DNA from: JAAZNO01 sp012798275 | GTDB taxonomy: Bacteria > Chloroflexota > Anaerolineae > B4-G1 > SLSP01 | Assembly (NCBI GenBank): GCA_035347995.1 | Contig: DAOPQD010000051.1 | Coordinates: forward strand, 1 to 22,701 | Direction: 5' to 3' | DNA: 22,701 nt | Shown: one piece after another, positions 22,701 to 22,701 of the stretch | How positions within the stretch are numbered: the first letter of the stretch is position 1 | Layout: the number at the start of each line of letters is the position of its first letter | The notes under the pieces: model-generated | The model's input: only the letters and a program-made list of their open reading frames with translations | Databases searched by the model: none | Told to the model about the DNA's origin: nothing | Made by a program: the position numbers and the translations under genes

Positions 22701-22701
22701 G

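Noticed and set aside
1..22701. tRNA or rRNA genes, replication origin, prophage or integrase genes
   Set aside because: I saw no cloverleaf, rRNA-like stretch, DnaA-box cluster or recombinase motifs by eye. A tRNAscan/Infernal run would settle it.

Overview
The window is high-GC (roughly 60-65% by eye) bacterial chromosome. Protein content suggests an anaerobic or facultative member of the Chloroflexota (Anaerolineae-like). The reasons are a very large secreted subtilase fused to two 5'-nucleotidase modules, a Kor/HdrA-MvhD/HdrD/Etf redox operon, RecD2, and 'word-like' GA-rich repeats at gene junctions. There is no rRNA or other marker to confirm the taxon, so this is inference.

Layout. (1) Positions 1-6146, minus strand: one continuous reading frame, cut by the left edge, for a secreted S8 peptidase carrying a PA insert and two tandem UshA-type metallophosphatase/5'-nucleotidase modules. 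Its likely promoter lies about 280 bp upstream, giving a long structured 5' leader. (2) 6147-6720: divergent intergenic region with a good minus-strand promoter (6426-6454) and a near-consensus plus-strand promoter (6528-6556). (3) 6721-17197, plus strand: a redox operon in the order korD (ferredoxin), korA, korB, korC, a 1172-aa HdrA-HdrA-MvhD flavoprotein, an HdrD-like Fe-S protein, etfA, a 23S-IVS-type four-helix-bundle gene, etfB. (4) 17217-18380 minus: a response-regulator/histidine-kinase hybrid. (5) 18459-20747 minus: recD2. (6) 21018-22151 minus: rlmN. (7) 22152-22701: no convincing gene; repeats and a 248-bp element bounded by 15-bp inverted repeats.

How the genes may work together (inference). 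Kor would oxidise a 2-oxoacid with CoA and pass electrons to the KorD ferredoxin. The HdrA-MvhD flavoprotein and soluble HdrD-like protein form a heterodisulfide-reductase-style electron relay. EtfAB could exchange electrons with acyl-CoA dehydrogenases or with that relay. The set looks like a soluble route linking 2-oxoacid oxidation, ferredoxin and ETF.

The most unusual aspect is how heavily the redox operon is invaded by small repeats. Nearly every gene junction carries one, one seems to supply the ribosome binding site of korB, two appear to be inserted in frame inside the HdrA gene, and an IVS-type gene preceded by such a repeat splits etfA from etfB.
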